From NCBI RefSeq assembly GCF_021365465.1, contig NZ_CP089932.1:3782001-3846000 (forward strand): DNA of 64,000 nt, written 5' to 3'. Positions 1 through 9,916 of this stretch are shown here, piece after piece. Every line of letters begins with the position of its first letter. Position 1 is the first letter of the stretch. This DNA comes from Erwinia tracheiphila (GTDB lineage Bacteria; Pseudomonadota; Gammaproteobacteria; Enterobacterales; Enterobacteriaceae). The position numbers and the translations under genes are program-made. The notes under the pieces are model-generated. The model had not been told where the DNA came from. It saw nothing but the letters and a program-made list of their open reading frames with translations, and made no database searches.

Positions 1-992
1 ATTTGCAGGCTCTCCCGCTCCCCATATGACTTCTTGCAGAACGTGACCTGATAAAAATCCTGCAAAATCGTTTTATGGAAGCGCTCACCGATGCCGTTGG
101 TCTGTGGGGACATCGCCTTCGTTTTTGTATGGTCGATATCGTTGATGGCCAGATAAAGCTGGTAATCATGCTGCTCCACCTTACCACAGTACTCCGTTCC
201 CCTGTCGGTCAGTCTTCTCAGCACCGGCAGCCCCTGGGCCTCACAGAACGGCAGTACCCGATCATTTAGCAGGCCGGCGGCGGTGATTGGCGTTTTACTC
301 GTATACCGCTTGCAGTGTGCCACTTTCGGGTACGTATCCACGAACGTCTGCGGGCAGATACGGTCGCCAGCACAGAAGGTGTCCTGCGACCCGGGATAGC
401 CCGGGTGAGTGGTCTCGATTTCGCCGCTGGCCTCATCATCATGCGCCTTTTTCTCCAGCGCGGCGATTGGGGCACAGGTAAGCACGATGGCTTCTCTGGC
501 GAGCTTTTCCTCAGGCGCCTTCAGGCGTTTACGGAAGTTCTCCAGATCGTGTCGTTGCCAGATGGCGTGCACGCCGCTGCCGGAGGTAAACACGCCTTTT
601 TTACGCAGCTCATCACTGGTCCGGTGCTGCCCGGGGGCCGGGAACTCAACGGCGTACTCAACAACCGCGCGTTCAGTGGCTTCGTCGGCGCGGTTCGTCA
701 GGTTGGGACCCCGGCGGTTCTGGTTAACCAGCGCGTCAATGCCGCCTTCAGCAGCCAGTTCCTGATAACAGTAGAAGGTGTCGCGTGACACGCCCGTGCT
801 CTTGCAGGCTGTTGATACGTTACCGGGTTATTCGGCGAGATTGAGCAGGCCGGCTTTGTGTTTGATGATGGGATTGTGAGTATGGAGCATGAGGGTGACC
901 TCGCGTTTTGTATAAGGATTCGACACCCATATCAGAACCGGTAACCCCCAACCTTGCAGGGTCCGGTGTCAGATCACGTCGCGACGAATAAG
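1..992 (-). mobile_element. Degenerate IS481-family element (copy 1), cut by window edge
   Basis: The whole stretch aligns by eye with the intact IS481 copies further on (for example 8716-9916), in the same minus-strand orientation. It differs by many substitutions and small indels that break the transposase frame. The conserved upstream block and terminal repeat are recognisable at about 870-992, with the last bases altered. The other end lies outside the window. It is an old, inactive copy, clearly older than the near-identical copies elsewhere. Confidence 0.85.
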
Positions 993-1033
993 GCTTAACA
1001 AAAGAATCCCCCAAGCGTTGAAAGAAATATATA

Positions 1034-1141
1034 TGAGCACCTCCCGTTTGCCAAACTTTGTACTTCATGACGGACAGGACGATTGCGGCTATATATCCGG
1101 TCTTTATGCAGCCGTGGAAGCGGCTGCTGACCCTAATTAAA
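1034..1141 (+). CDS. Possible 35-aa ORF or gene fragment
   Basis: A short open frame starting MSTSRLPNFV and ending in DPN lies in the only non-IS sequence between the IS481 and IS110 remnants. A purine-rich stretch (gaaagaaa) precedes the ATG. I do not recognise the product. It could be the 5' end of a host gene whose remainder was lost to IS activity, or chance. Confidence 0.2.
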
Positions 1142-1157
1142 TCCGCTGACTCACGCC

Positions 1158-2304
1158 TCAATTACCTCTGCGAACCCGTGGTTCAATATTTCTTTCAGGC
1201 TTGGTGAGTCCCGGTCTGACCTGTTTTGTCATTACATACACTGCCTGTGCAACCTGTTGATATTCGCTTCTACGCTTAAGCCCTGAGGCTGCTTGTTGCA
1301 GACGCTTCAGGAGGGAGCGATGCCTCTCAGGTAAGGTCTGCCATGTGCCAGTACCGCCCATATCGTTCTGGCCATTTTGTTGGCCAGTGCCACGGAGACC
1401 ACATTAATGGGACGCCGCGTCAGCAACGCAGGGACCCAGGGACCGGGTTCATTCGCGTTCTGTATGACGCTGTGGGCACCATTGACCAGCAGTTTTCGCA
1501 AATACTTGTTACCCCGTTTGCTGATCCCCAGTAGCTGGAGCTTTCCTCCAGCACCTTTCTGTCGCGGAACCAGACCGATCCACGCGGCAAATTCGCGACC
1601 TGATCGAAAGGCTTTTGCGTCGCCCATCGAGGCCACCGCGGCTGTTGCTGTCAGTAGACCCACGCCGGGAATGTCGCTGATGGCCTTTACGCCAGGCTCG
1701 TCTTTACTCAGTTCGCGTATCCGACGTTCTCAGTGTCGGTGATGCGTTTGTCTATCCGTTGTATCTCGTTCAGTTGTTCACGCAGGCTGTCGATCAGCAC
1801 AGCAGGTAAGGCGTGTAAGAATGTCCGGTACAGACCGTAGCAGGCTGGCATACCCTTTTGCCATCACCTCACCGTACTCTGCCAGTAATCCGTGTAGTGC
1901 GTTGGTTTGCATCAGCCTGAACTTCATCAGTTGAGAACGTATCCGGTGCAGGGCCAGCATGGCCTGCTGCTCGGTTTTAACGGCCACCGCTTTGCCTGGC
2001 TGTTGTACGGCCGCCAGATGGCCTGTGCATCGGCAATATCGTTTTTGTTGCGGATATTGAAGGCCTTGACGAATTCGCCCGGTATCAGTTTGACCTGGTG
2101 GCCCAGTCGGGCCAGTTGCCTCGCCCGGTGATGAGCACCACCACATGCTTCCATGCCGATACAGCAGGGAGCCTGGTTGGTAAAGAACTCAAGAAACTTG
2201 GCACGCCGGATGGCCTTACTGAATATCTCCCCTGTTTCAGTATCCACGTAGTGGATCTGCATAACGTTCTTCGCAATGTCGACACCAACTGGCATAGGTT
2301 TCAT
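1158..2304 (-). pseudogene. IS110-family transposase, several frameshifts
   Basis: Read on the minus strand, three frames together give an IS110-type transposase. The N-terminal DEDD RuvC-like domain starts MKPMPVGVDIAKNVM and contains GMEACGGAHHRARQL and KNDIADAQAIW. A middle segment follows in a second frame. A transposase_20 segment lies in a third frame (LLTATAAVASMGDAKAFRSG, FAAWIGLVPRQ, GISKRGNKYLR). A last shift near 1350 leads into the C-terminal tail. At least three frameshifts make it non-functional. Element ends were not defined, as IS110 elements lack clear terminal inverted repeats. Confidence 0.85.
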
Positions 2305-2673
2305 CTCTCACTCCCTCCTGATTAATCGGGAAAGCATCAATGCATGCTTTTCAGATTGAGCACTGAGTCTTCGCGGGTCAGTGCTTTGGATCTCGGTATT
2401 GACCGAGGGAGGGAGGCGCTCATTTCATTACCTTTAGTTATCGGCGCTGGACGAAGGCGTACAAAATTTGTTTTTGTGCGTCTTCGTCAGCAGACAAGCC
2501 ATTAACGACAGTTACGGGCGCAGCAGCGAATATCTACTTCTTATATATCTTTCAACATTGATCTTTTCAGGCATACCAACGAACCTACCCGTAAGAGGAT
2601 AGCGAGACATAAGGATTATAATATCAAGTGGACTAAGTTTTTCATGGATGAATATTAATTCTGGAACCCACTT
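2305..2673. other. Intergenic stretch, no gene recognised
   Basis: About 370 bases between the IS110 remnant and the IS5 remnant. The first part is probably the 5' non-coding end of the IS110 element. I see an imperfect inverted sequence near 2440-2490 (acgaaggcg...cgtcttcgt) but no convincing coding frame, RNA gene or promoter. Confidence 0.4.
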
Positions 2674-2794
2674 AGAGCCTGTCTCAACAGGACTTTATTC
2701 CAGACGATGAGACCACAGGCAAAATGCAACATGGCTTCGTAATTTTCGGTCTTCTTTCCCCATCTGATCAGGACCCGACGAAAGCGATTCATCC
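2674..2794 (-). mobile_element. IS5-family remnant (3' end only)
   Basis: On the minus strand this encodes the conserved C-terminus of an IS5-family transposase (RFRRVLIRWGKKTENYEAML, then HFACGLIVWNK). It is followed by a terminal repeat reading GAGACAGGCTC. The rest of the transposase is missing because an IS3-family element begins immediately after at 2795. It is a small fossil. Confidence 0.75.
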
Positions 2795-2865
2795 TGACCT
2801 GCTCCCCGTTGATTAATACAGCGCGATGTTAGTAATGTCTTCATAAGTCACATGAGGACATCCCC

Positions 2866-3129
2866 ATGAAGAAGCGATTTTCCGACGAACAGATCATCAG
2901 TATTCTCCGCGAGGCCGAAGCCGGGGTTTCGGCCCGGGAACTCTGCCGCAAGCATGCTATTTCAGACGCTACCTTCTACACCGGGCGCAAGAAGTTTGGC
3001 GGCATGGAAGTCCCCGAAGTGAAGCGGCTCAAGTCACTTGAAGAGGAGAACGCCCGCCTCAAGAAGCTGCTCGCTGAAGCCATGCTGGATAAGGAGGCGC
3101 TTAAGGTGGCTCTGGGCCGAAAGTTCTGA
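2866..3129 (+). CDS. IS3-family transposase OrfA
   Basis: An 87-residue OrfA starting [20 protein letters not shown]. It has the helix-turn-helix of the HTH_Tnp_1 family (residues about 5-50) and a leucine-rich coiled segment ([20 protein letters not shown]) used for multimerisation. It is expected to bind the terminal repeats and to be fused to OrfB by -1 frameshifting to give the active transposase. The frame is intact. Confidence 0.9.
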   Translation: MKKRFSDEQIISILREAEAGVSARELCRKHAISDATFYTGRKKFGGMEVPEVKRLKSLEEENARLKKLLAEAMLDKEALKVALGRKF

Positions 3130-3152
3130 CGACAGACCAGAAGCGGGAAGCC

Positions 3153-3986
3153 GTGGAAGTCATGTGTGAGATAACGGGTCTGTCGCAACGTCGTGCCTGC
3201 AGGCTGGCCGGTCTGTCCCTTTCAACCTGCCGTTATTCGGTTCAGCGTCCGGCTGCTGACGCGCAACTATCTCTGCGTATCACAGAGCTGGCACTTGAAC
3301 GTCGCCGATTTGGTTACCGGCGCATCTGGCAGTTATTGCGTCGGGAGGGCCTTCACGTCAACCACAAGAGGGTTTACCGCATCTATCACCTTAACGGTCT
3401 CGGTGTAAAACGCAGGCGACGCCGTAAGGGTCTGGCGACTGAGCGGCTTCCGCTTCTCCGCCCGGATGCGCCGAACCTGACATGGTCGATGGATTTTGTC
3501 ATGGATTCACTTGCCAGCGGCCGCCGGATTAAGTGCCTGACCTGCGTGGATGATTTCACGAAGGAGTGTCTGACGATCACCGCCGCTTTCGGTATTTCAG
3601 GCGTTCAGGTCGCACGTATTCTGGACGGCCTCGCGCTGTTTCGCGGCTATCCGGCAACGATAAGAACCGATCAGGGCCCGGAATTTACCAGCCGTGCGCT
3701 CGAACAGTGGGCTTTTGAGCATGGTGTAGAACTGCGACTTATCCAGCCGGGTAAGCCAACACAGAACGGATTTATTGAGAGTTTTAACGGACGCTTTCGG
3801 GATGAATGCCTGAATGAGCACTGGTTCAGCGATATTCTTCATGCCCGGAAAATCATTAATGACTGGCGGCAGGATTATAACGAGTCCAGACCTCATTCAT
3901 CGCTGAATTACCAGGCGCCGCTTGAATTTGCAGCATGCTGGCGAAACGGGAAACATGAAGAAAAACCAACCGACATTACTAACTGA
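3153..3986 (+). CDS. IS3-family transposase OrfB (DDE integrase domain)
   Basis: An intact frame of 277 residues. An N-terminal HTH_21-type region ([20 protein letters not shown]) is followed by the rve integrase core. The DDE triad is visible: D in [11 protein letters not shown] in [10 protein letters not shown], and E in [14 protein letters not shown]. The product is normally made as an OrfAB fusion by frameshifting near the end of orfA, so the ATG given may not be the true start. It looks functional. Confidence 0.9.
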   Translation: MEVMCEITGLSQRRACRLAGLSLSTCRYSVQRPAADAQLSLRITELALERRRFGYRRIWQLLRREGLHVNHKRVYRIYHLNGLGVKRRRRRKGLATERLPLLRPDAPNLTWSMDFVMDSLASGRRIKCLTCVDDFTKECLTITAAFGISGVQVARILDGLALFRGYPATIRTDQGPEFTSRALEQWAFEHGVELRLIQPGKPTQNGFIESFNGRFRDECLNEHWFSDILHARKIINDWRQDYNESRPHSSLNYQAPLEFAACWRNGKHEEKPTDITN

Positions 3987-4017
3987 AGGTTGTATCTAAT
4001 ACTGGGGGCAGGTCAGT

Positions 4018-4066
4018 TCAACCCCACCAGCACTGAAATCAAGTTTCAGCACTGGCGGGGTTTGTT
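4018..4066 (-). terminator. Strong rho-independent terminator
   Basis: A near-perfect long hairpin: accccaccagcactgaaa pairs with tttcagcactggcggggt around a short loop. A T-run follows on the plus strand (ttgttattg) and an A-rich flank on the other. It lies just past the stop of the minus-strand gene at 4078 and would end its transcript. Confidence 0.8.
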
Positions 4067-4077
4067 ATTGTAACAGC

Positions 4078-4580
4078 TTAATTGTCGAGTATCGAAACAA
4101 CGTCACCCGTTCGCACATCAACACGGGCCGCTACGATCTGTTTGACCACTCCACCATAAGAATTAGTACCGCGAAACGTGGTTTTTACAATGGCATGTGG
4201 CTCTTTATTCAAAATCAGATGATAGACCGTTGAAACATGTTTATAAGAGGAATCATCATTCATGCTGGCTTTTATCATCTTCTCTAACGGACGATAAAAG
4301 CCGTCCCAACTGCTGAAATTATTTTTGAATGTATCAAGGTTAATTTTGTTATTCAGAGATTTTGGATCCCTCTCGAAGTCGTTGAAACAACACCCCAACA
4401 CATCACCGAGTTTTAAATCATCATCTTTAGTAAAAGTGTATTCGCTCATACAGGCATAAAAAGCATCTGCAGCGCTGACCGGTACACTTTTAAAACCAAC
4501 GTAATTATTAACGATATCGTGCCGAGTTTCTTTTGGCTCGTTACGATATTCTTTGAGGGTTTTATTTGCATACTCAAATG
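4078..4580 (-). pseudogene. Unknown gene, 5' end cut off by IS481
   Basis: An ATG at 4449 would give 123 residues (MSEYTFTKDD...), but the same frame stays open upstream right to the IS481 boundary at 4580 (FEYANKTLKEYRNEP...ADAFYACMSEYTF). The start of the gene is therefore missing. The visible part is hydrophilic, with no signal peptide or membrane segment. The C-terminus has a conserved-looking stretch (PHAIVKTTFRGTNSYGGVV). I do not recognise the family. The terminator at about 4018-4066 follows the stop codon. The truncation coincides with an IS481 copy lacking a target duplication, so the missing part was probably deleted by recombination between IS481 copies. Confidence 0.6.
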
Positions 4581-5781
4581 TGTATTAGTCGCGACTTGAT
4601 CTGACACTGGACCTTGAAAGGTTGAGAGTTACCGGTTTTGATATGGGTGTCTAATCCTTAAACAAAACGCGAGGTAACTCTCATGATTCATACTAACAAT
4701 CCCATCATCAAACACAAAGCCGGCCTGCTCAATCTCGCCGAAGAACTCGGTAACGTATCAAAAGCCTGCAAGATCATGGGCGTGTCACGCGACACGTTTT
4801 ACCGTTATCAGGAACTGGCTGCTGAAGGCGGCATCGATGCGCTGATTAACCAGAACCGCCGCGTCCCCAACCTGAAGAACCGCGCCGACGAAGCCACTGA
4901 ACGCGCTGTTGTTGAATATGCCGTTGAGTTCCCGGCCCACGGGCAACACCGGACCAGTAATGAGCTGCGTAAAAAAGGCGTGTTTATCTCCGGTAGCGGC
5001 GTGCGCTCCATCTGGCAACGGCACGACCTGGAGAACTTCCGTAAACGCCTGAAGGCACTTGAGGAAAAGGTCGCCAGAGAAGGCATCGTGCTTACCGACG
5101 CTCAAATCGCAGCGCTGGAGAAGAAGGCCCACGATGACGAGGCCAGCGGAGAAATCGAAACTGCTCACCCGGGTTATCTCGGGTCGCAGGACACCTTCTA
5201 CGTGGGCAATCTGAAAGGTGTGGGTCGTATCTACCAGCAGACGTTCGTGGATACGTACTCGAAAGTGGCACACTGCAAGCTGTATACGAGTAAAACGCCG
5301 ATCACCGCCGCAGACCTGCTCAATGATCGCGTACTGCCGTTCTACGAGGCTCAGGGACTGCCGATGCTGAGGATCCTGACCGACAGGGGAACGGAGTACT
5401 GTGGTAAGGTGGAGCAGCATGATTACCAGCTGTATCTGGCCATCAACGATATCGACCATACAAAAACGAAGGCGATGTCTCCGCAGACGAACGGCATCTG
5501 CGAGCGCTTCCATAAAACTATTTTGCAGGATTTTTATCAGGTTACGTTCCGTAAGAAGTTATACGAAGACCTGGAGAGCCTGCAAACGGATCTGGACAAC
5601 GGGTTGTGGCATTACAATAATGAGCGAACTCATCAGGGAAAAATGTGCTGCGGGCGTACGCCAATGGCCACGTTACTTGATGGTAAACGAGTCTGGGCAG
5701 AAAAAAATCTGAACCAGATGTAATCTGACAGACACCTGTATAAATAACCGGTAACTGTCAGATCAGGTCTGAGCTAGTACA
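4581..5781 (+). mobile_element. IS481-family element (copy 2), no target duplication
   Basis: 1201 bp, ends TGTATTAG... and, on the complement, TGTACTAGCTCAGACC, identical to the other full copies. The flanks differ (tcaaatg on the left, aataatg on the right), whereas copies 3-6 each have a perfect 7-bp duplication. Two genes are truncated at its edges. This suggests that recombination between two IS481 copies removed or exchanged the intervening DNA. Confidence 0.95.
4683..5723 (+). CDS. IS481-family transposase
   Basis: 346 residues. The N-terminal helix-turn-helix region (residues 1-60, CKIMGVSRDTFYRYQEL) and a second HTH_32-like part are followed by an rve integrase core. DDE residues are D in GSQDTFYVG, D in ILTDRGTEY and E in NGICERFHKT. 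The ATG is preceded by gaggtaactctc. The frame is intact and almost identical to copies 3, 5 and 6. All four carry Gly in DNGLWHYNNERTH where divergent copy 4 has Trp. Confidence 0.95.
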   Translation: MIHTNNPIIKHKAGLLNLAEELGNVSKACKIMGVSRDTFYRYQELAAEGGIDALINQNRRVPNLKNRADEATERAVVEYAVEFPAHGQHRTSNELRKKGVFISGSGVRSIWQRHDLENFRKRLKALEEKVAREGIVLTDAQIAALEKKAHDDEASGEIETAHPGYLGSQDTFYVGNLKGVGRIYQQTFVDTYSKVAHCKLYTSKTPITAADLLNDRVLPFYEAQGLPMLRILTDRGTEYCGKVEQHDYQLYLAINDIDHTKTKAMSPQTNGICERFHKTILQDFYQVTFRKKLYEDLESLQTDLDNGLWHYNNERTHQGKMCCGRTPMATLLDGKRVWAEKNLNQM

Positions 5782-6417
5782 AATAATGGTACAACTGCTG
5801 TTTTCTCCACCACAGACCTGCCAGAGTGATTTTCCTCCATCTCCCTTAAAGGTCCAGATAGTGTTAGCCAGTGCACCATCCGGCGATGTCGCTGTTGCCA
5901 TCGTCGGAGTCTGTTGCTGTGGCGTATCTTCTTGTATGTCACCGCGCAAGACTTTTGCTTCTGCGTCCCCGACGTCGCCAAACATTTTTTCCTCACCCCC
6001 GTTGTAATAAAAACCAGCAACAACATGTTCTGAGGGGATATACAGAATTTTCAAATAATGGTCACCACAGTTGCCTCGCTCACAGACAAAGCCCTGCAAC
6101 CACTTCTCGCCACTAACATCCACGGGAAACAATCCACGGTCCGGGCCGTTCATTAAACCACGTCGTCCCAGTAATCCGTTAAGTCCTGCAGACTTCAGAC
6201 TGTCATCGATATCTTTCTTAAAAACCGGGTCAGCGTCATAAACCTTGCCCAGAAAAGGGCATGCCCCGTATCCGTTCTTATTATTACCCGCATCTGGCTG
6301 GCAGCTCATTGCGTCTGCTGCAGTTTTGGCAACACCTGCTGCGCAGGCCTCAGCGGTAATAAGACAAAGCGTGGATATCAATATTGCTTGTTTTAATTTA
6401 CGTAAAGTAACAGACAT
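5782..6417 (-). pseudogene. Exported Ivy-like protein, 3' end cut off by IS481
   Basis: The ATG at 6417 starts a clear Sec signal peptide (MSVTLRKLKQAILISTLCLI, then TAEACAAG), so the product would be periplasmic. The middle (WLQGFVCERGNCGDHYLKIL, then IPSEHVVAGFYYNGG) resembles the Ivy lysozyme-inhibitor fold, where a Cys-x4-Cys loop (CKPHDC in E. coli Ivy) plugs the lysozyme active site; here the loop reads CERGNC. A second part (GALANTIWTFKGDGGKSLWQ) follows and then runs into IS481 at 5782, so the natural C-terminus is lost. The Ivy assignment is by eye and tentative. Confidence 0.5.
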
Positions 6418-6544
6418 TATCAGTCCGACTCCATTCTGTTCCTGCAAAATAAACGGGCTCCGTGCAAAGCCCTGTAACAGACTTAATAGTCGGTCGTGAC
6501 GCAGACTTGCTGATCACGTATGCTTTGCGCTTTGGATGTAACAT

Positions 6545-6820
6545 ATGGCTAAAGTTGATGTCGTCTGCCCTCAGTGCAATGAAACTCATGCTGTACGATG
6601 TAACGGACATTCAGCATCCGGTGCCCAACGTTACATCTGCAAGCATTGTTCAAAGACCTTTCTGCTCAACTTTAGCTACGCCGGTGCCAAACCAGACACA
6701 CACCAGACCATTGTTAATATGGCCATGAATGGTTACGGATGTCGCGATACCGCACGGGTTCTCGGTATCAGCCTCAATACGATTCTGCGGCACTTAAAAA
6801 AATTTCGCCAAAGCAGGTAG
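6545..6820 (+). CDS. insA: IS1 InsA regulator
   Basis: 91 residues, the usual InsA length. It has the zinc-finger cysteines (CPQCNETH...CKHCSKTF) and a helix-turn-helix (GCRDTARVLGISLNTILRHL). InsA binds the IS1 ends and represses transposition. A frameshift in the A-rich run (ttaaaaaaatttcg) normally fuses it to InsB to make the transposase. The frame is intact. Confidence 0.9.
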   Translation: MAKVDVVCPQCNETHAVRCNGHSASGAQRYICKHCSKTFLLNFSYAGAKPDTHQTIVNMAMNGYGCRDTARVLGISLNTILRHLKKFRQSR

Positions 6821-7242
6821 CTGAGAATATCGACCCCGAAACGGAGGTTGTTATCTGCTGTGAAGCCGGTGAACAATGGTCTTACGTGCGGTGTAAAAGC
6901 AATCCCCGGTGGTTGTTCTATGCTTATGACCGTATCCGCAAACGTGCTCTGGCCCACGTCTTCGGCCCGAGAAATGCCCCGACCCTGCGACGATTGCCGG
7001 CCCTGTTAAGCAAATTTAACATTGCCTTTTATATGACAGATGCGTGGCCGGTTTATAAAGTTCTGTTAAGTGCAACAGGCCACGTGGTGAGCAAGAAATA
7101 TACCCAACGGACAGAACGACATAATCTTAATCTTCGCACACATATCAAACGACTGACCCGCAGAACAATTTGCTTTTCGAAGTCAGAGGAAATGCACGAT
7201 AAGATCATCGGTTGGTATCTTACTCTTCATCATTATCAATAA
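6739..7242 (+). CDS. insB: IS1 InsB transposase part
   Basis: 167 residues, standard for InsB, overlapping the end of insA. It carries the IS1 catalytic region (VVICCEAGEQWSYV, FYMTDAWPVYKVLL, HVVSKKYTQRTERHNLNLRT, a DDE-type core). It is expressed as an InsAB' fusion by -1 frameshift. The C-terminus ends GWYLTLHHYQ. The sequence is uninterrupted. Confidence 0.9.
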   Translation: MSRYRTGSRYQPQYDSAALKKISPKQVAENIDPETEVVICCEAGEQWSYVRCKSNPRWLFYAYDRIRKRALAHVFGPRNAPTLRRLPALLSKFNIAFYMTDAWPVYKVLLSATGHVVSKKYTQRTERHNLNLRTHIKRLTRRTICFSKSEEMHDKIIGWYLTLHHYQ

Positions 7243-7257
7243 ATCTGCGTCACGACC

Positions 7258-8070
7258 GAATTTTGCATAGACCACCTCACGCAGACTTCGGGTTGCCCGC
7301 AGCGGCTGGTATGTCCGTCGTCTGCGCAGCCATCAGCCAGGCAAGCGACAACAGTTCAGGCTCATCTGTGATGCTGCTGTCCGTAAGGCATTCACGGAGG
7401 CGAAACAGCGTTATGGTGCGCCACGTCTTGCTGATGAACTACCGGAGTACAACATCAAAACCATTGCCGCCAGCCTCCGTCGTCAGGGGCTGCGGGCGAA
7501 AGTTACCCGGAAGTTCAGCCTGGTCAGCTACCGTGAACATGGTCTGCCTGTATCAGATAATCTGCTGAATCAGGACTTCAGCGTCAGCGGCCCGAACTAA
7601 AAATGGGCAGGAGACATCACGTATCTCCGTACAGACAAAGGCTGGTTATACCTGGCGGTGGTCATCGACCTGTGGCCGCGGCGGTTATTGTCTGGCCAAT
7701 GTCACCGCGTATGACGGCACAGCTTACGTGTGATGCATTGCAAATGGCGATCTGGCGGCGTAAACGCCCGGAAAATGTTATTGTTCACACGGTTCGTGGA
7801 GGGCACTACTGCTCATCGGATTATCAGATCTTACTGAAACAGCATAATCTGCGCGGGAGCATGAACGCAAAAGGCTGCTGTTATGGTAATGCCTGCGTGG
7901 AATGTATTCACGGAGAAAGCTTTGCCAGCCGGGAAATAATGCGGACGACTGTGTTTAATTATATCGGATGCGATTACAATCGCTGGCGTTACCACAGTGC
8001 TTGTGGAGGACTCAGCCCGGAACAATTTGAAAGCCATCACCTCGTTTAGGGCCATGTCCATATTACGAGG
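7258..8070 (+). pseudogene. IS3-family OrfB remnant, multiple frameshifts
   Basis: Three frames together spell an IS3-group Orf[21 protein letters not shown] in one frame, then an in-frame stop just before [20 protein letters not shown], then shifted pieces ending [20 protein letters not shown]. The first catalytic Asp region is visible but the core is broken by stops and shifts. The left part is missing where it meets IS1 at 7257. It is inactive. The right end is placed by the loss of similarity near 8070. Confidence 0.8.
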
Positions 8071-8270
8071 GTAGCCGCCAAAAGGATGATATCTCTTTGA
8101 AAATGCATACCTTTAAATACGTTCATGAGTAACTTTACTGGTGAAAATGGAAGTAAAGCCTATCAGCGATAGTAATGTTTGTAACAGAGCCATTTGTCAG
8201 CGTAAAAGGTAAAATAAGGTATTATTATCTGTGCTGAAAAAAATTCAGAACGTAAACTTTAAGGACTTAC

Positions 8271-8621
8271 ATGAAATCAATATCCAGTATAATTCTGTTA
8301 CCATTCCTGCTCTGTGGGTGTTCTTCCCATTGGATAAAAAACAGAGCAACCGCTGAAGATTTCTTAACAGCAAAAACATTTTGCGAAGCTCAGGCAGAAA
8401 ACAAATTCCCCGTTAAAAATGAAGTAGCGCAGAAAACGATATACTCGAAGAAATATGAAAAATGCAAAAAAAATGATGACTGCGAAGGGAAAAAATATAA
8501 AACCACTGAAAGACCAGAGACTCAAAGTTATGTAATGGATGTAAATGATGACAGTCGAAGACGCAGTTTTTACCAGTGCATGAGTATAAAGGGATGGGAA
8601 AAAGAAACAAAGTTCATGTAG
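8271..8621 (+). CDS. Small putative lipoprotein
   Basis: 116 residues. The N-terminus MKSISSIILLPFLLCGCSSH is a lipoprotein signal with a lipobox (LCGC), predicting lipidation of Cys17 and membrane anchoring. The mature part is basic and has repeated Cys residues (FCEAQAEN, KCKKNDDCEGKKYK, YQCMSIKGWEKE), ending in a motif common in small enterobacterial lipoproteins. A ggactt sequence precedes the ATG. It is unrecognised beyond this. It lies between an IS3 remnant and the IS256 insertion at 8638, which spares its stop codon. Confidence 0.7.
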   Translation: MKSISSIILLPFLLCGCSSHWIKNRATAEDFLTAKTFCEAQAENKFPVKNEVAQKTIYSKKYEKCKKNDDCEGKKYKTTERPETQSYVMDVNDDSRRRSFYQCMSIKGWEKETKFM

Positions 8622-8715
8622 AAATAGAGGGAAAGGGGACCCTGTAAATAATTCTGTGTATCTGCCACCGTATTAAAGGTGATCGCTCAGGCGGTCACCA
8701 AACTCGATAATAAAG

Positions 8716-9916
8716 TGTACTAGCTCAGACCTGATCTGACAGTTACCGGTTATTTATACAGGTGTCTGTCAGATTAAATCTGGTTCAGATTTTTTTCTGC
8801 CCAGACTCGTTTACCATCAAGTAACGTGGCCATTGGCGTACGCCCGCAGCACATTTTTCCCTGATGAGTTCGCTCATTATTGTAATGCCACAACCCGTTG
8901 TCCAGATCCGTTTGCAGGCTCTCCAGGTCTTCGTATAACTTCTTACGGAACGTAACCTGATAAAAATCCTGCAAAATAGTTTTATGGAAGCGCTCGCAGA
9001 TGCCGTTCGTCTGCGGAGACATCGCCTTCGTTTTTGTATGGTCGATATCGTTGATGGCCAGATACAGCTGGTAATCATGCTGCTCCACCTTACCACAGTA
9101 CTCCGTTCCCCTGTCGGTCAGGATCCTCAGCATCGGCAGTCCCTGAGCCTCGTAGAACGGCAGTACGCGATCATTGAGCAGGTCTGCGGCGGTGATCGGC
9201 GTTTTACTCGTATACAGCTTGCAGTGTGCCACTTTCGAGTACGTATCCACGAACGTCTGCTGGTAGATACGACCCACACCTTTCAGATTGCCCACGTAGA
9301 AGGTGTCCTGCGACCCGAGATAACCCGGGTGAGCAGTTTCGATTTCTCCGCTGGCCTCGTCATCGTGGGCCTTCTTCTCCAGCGCTGCGATTTGAGCGTC
9401 GGTAAGCACGATGCCTTCTCTGGCGACCTTTTCCTCAAGTGCCTTCAGGCGTTTACGGAAGTTCTCCAGGTCGTGCCGTTGCCAGATGGAGCGCACGCCG
9501 CTACCGGAGATAAACACGCCTTTTTTACGCAGCTCATTACTGGTCCGGTGTTGCCCGTGGGCCGGGAACTCAACGGCATATTCAACAACAGCGCGTTCAG
9601 TGGCTTCGTCGGCGCGGTTCTTCAGGTTGGGGACGCGGCGGTTCTGGTTAATCAGCGCATCGATGCCGCCTTCAGCAGCCAGTTCCTGATAACGGTAAAA
9701 CGTGTCGCGTGACACGCCCATGATCTTGCAGGCTTTTGATACGTTACCGAGTTCTTCGGCGAGATTGAGCAGGCCGGCTTTGTGTTTGATGATGGGATTG
9801 TTAGTATGAATCATGAGAGTTACCTCGCGTTTTGTTTAAGGATTAGACACCCATATCAAAACCGGTAACTCTCAACCTTTCAAGGTCCAGTGTCAGATCA
9901 AGTCGCGACTAATACA
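8716..9916 (-). mobile_element. IS481-family element (copy 3)
   Basis: 1201 bp with terminal repeats TGTACTAGCTCAGACCTGAT and TGTATTAGTCGCGACTTGAT. The 7-bp duplication AATAAAG is present on both sides (8709-8715, 9917-9923). It is inserted near the 3' end of the IS256 transposase gene. Confidence 0.97.
8774..9814 (-). CDS. IS481-family transposase
   Basis: 346 residues, intact. It differs from copy 2 only at the last residue as far as I can see (NLNQI against NLNQM). It has the same HTH and DDE core (GSQDTFYVG, ILTDRGTEY, NGICERFHKT). The near identity points to recent transposition. Confidence 0.95.
   Translation of the reverse strand: MIHTNNPIIKHKAGLLNLAEELGNVSKACKIMGVSRDTFYRYQELAAEGGIDALINQNRRVPNLKNRADEATERAVVEYAVEFPAHGQHRTSNELRKKGVFISGSGVRSIWQRHDLENFRKRLKALEEKVAREGIVLTDAQIAALEKKAHDDEASGEIETAHPGYLGSQDTFYVGNLKGVGRIYQQTFVDTYSKVAHCKLYTSKTPITAADLLNDRVLPFYEAQGLPMLRILTDRGTEYCGKVEQHDYQLYLAINDIDHTKTKAMSPQTNGICERFHKTILQDFYQVTFRKKLYEDLESLQTDLDNGLWHYNNERTHQGKMCCGRTPMATLLDGKRVWAEKNLNQI

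Larger units (their letters stand above)
2795..4015 (+). mobile_element. IS3-family element, IS407 group
   Basis: Terminal inverted repeats are visible. The left end begins TGACCTGCTCCCCGTTGATT and the right end, reverse-complemented, begins TGACCTGCCCCCAGTATTAG. Between them lie overlapping-type orfA and orfB typical of IS3. The flanking bases (atcc on the left, gttc on the right) do not form a 3-4 bp target duplication, so one side has probably been rearranged. The left neighbour is a truncated IS5 fragment. Confidence 0.85.
6492..7257 (+). mobile_element. IS1-family element
   Basis: Terminal inverted repeats GGTCGTGACGCAGA are seen at both ends (left from 6492, right ending at 7257 as TCTGCGTCACGACC). 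InsA and InsB lie between them in the usual overlapping arrangement. No 8-9 bp target duplication is present in the flanks, so one neighbour has been rearranged. The next element, an IS3 remnant, begins directly after it. Confidence 0.9.

Noticed and set aside
820..1161. 113-residue minus-strand ORF joining IS481 and IS110 remnants
   Set aside because: It runs across unrelated elements and has no coding character; a chance fusion frame.
4785..5513. 242-residue ORF opposite the IS481 transposase, repeated at 8984, 31166 and 44466
   Set aside because: It is an antisense shadow of the transposase: same position in every copy, no ribosome site, and broken in the divergent copy 4.
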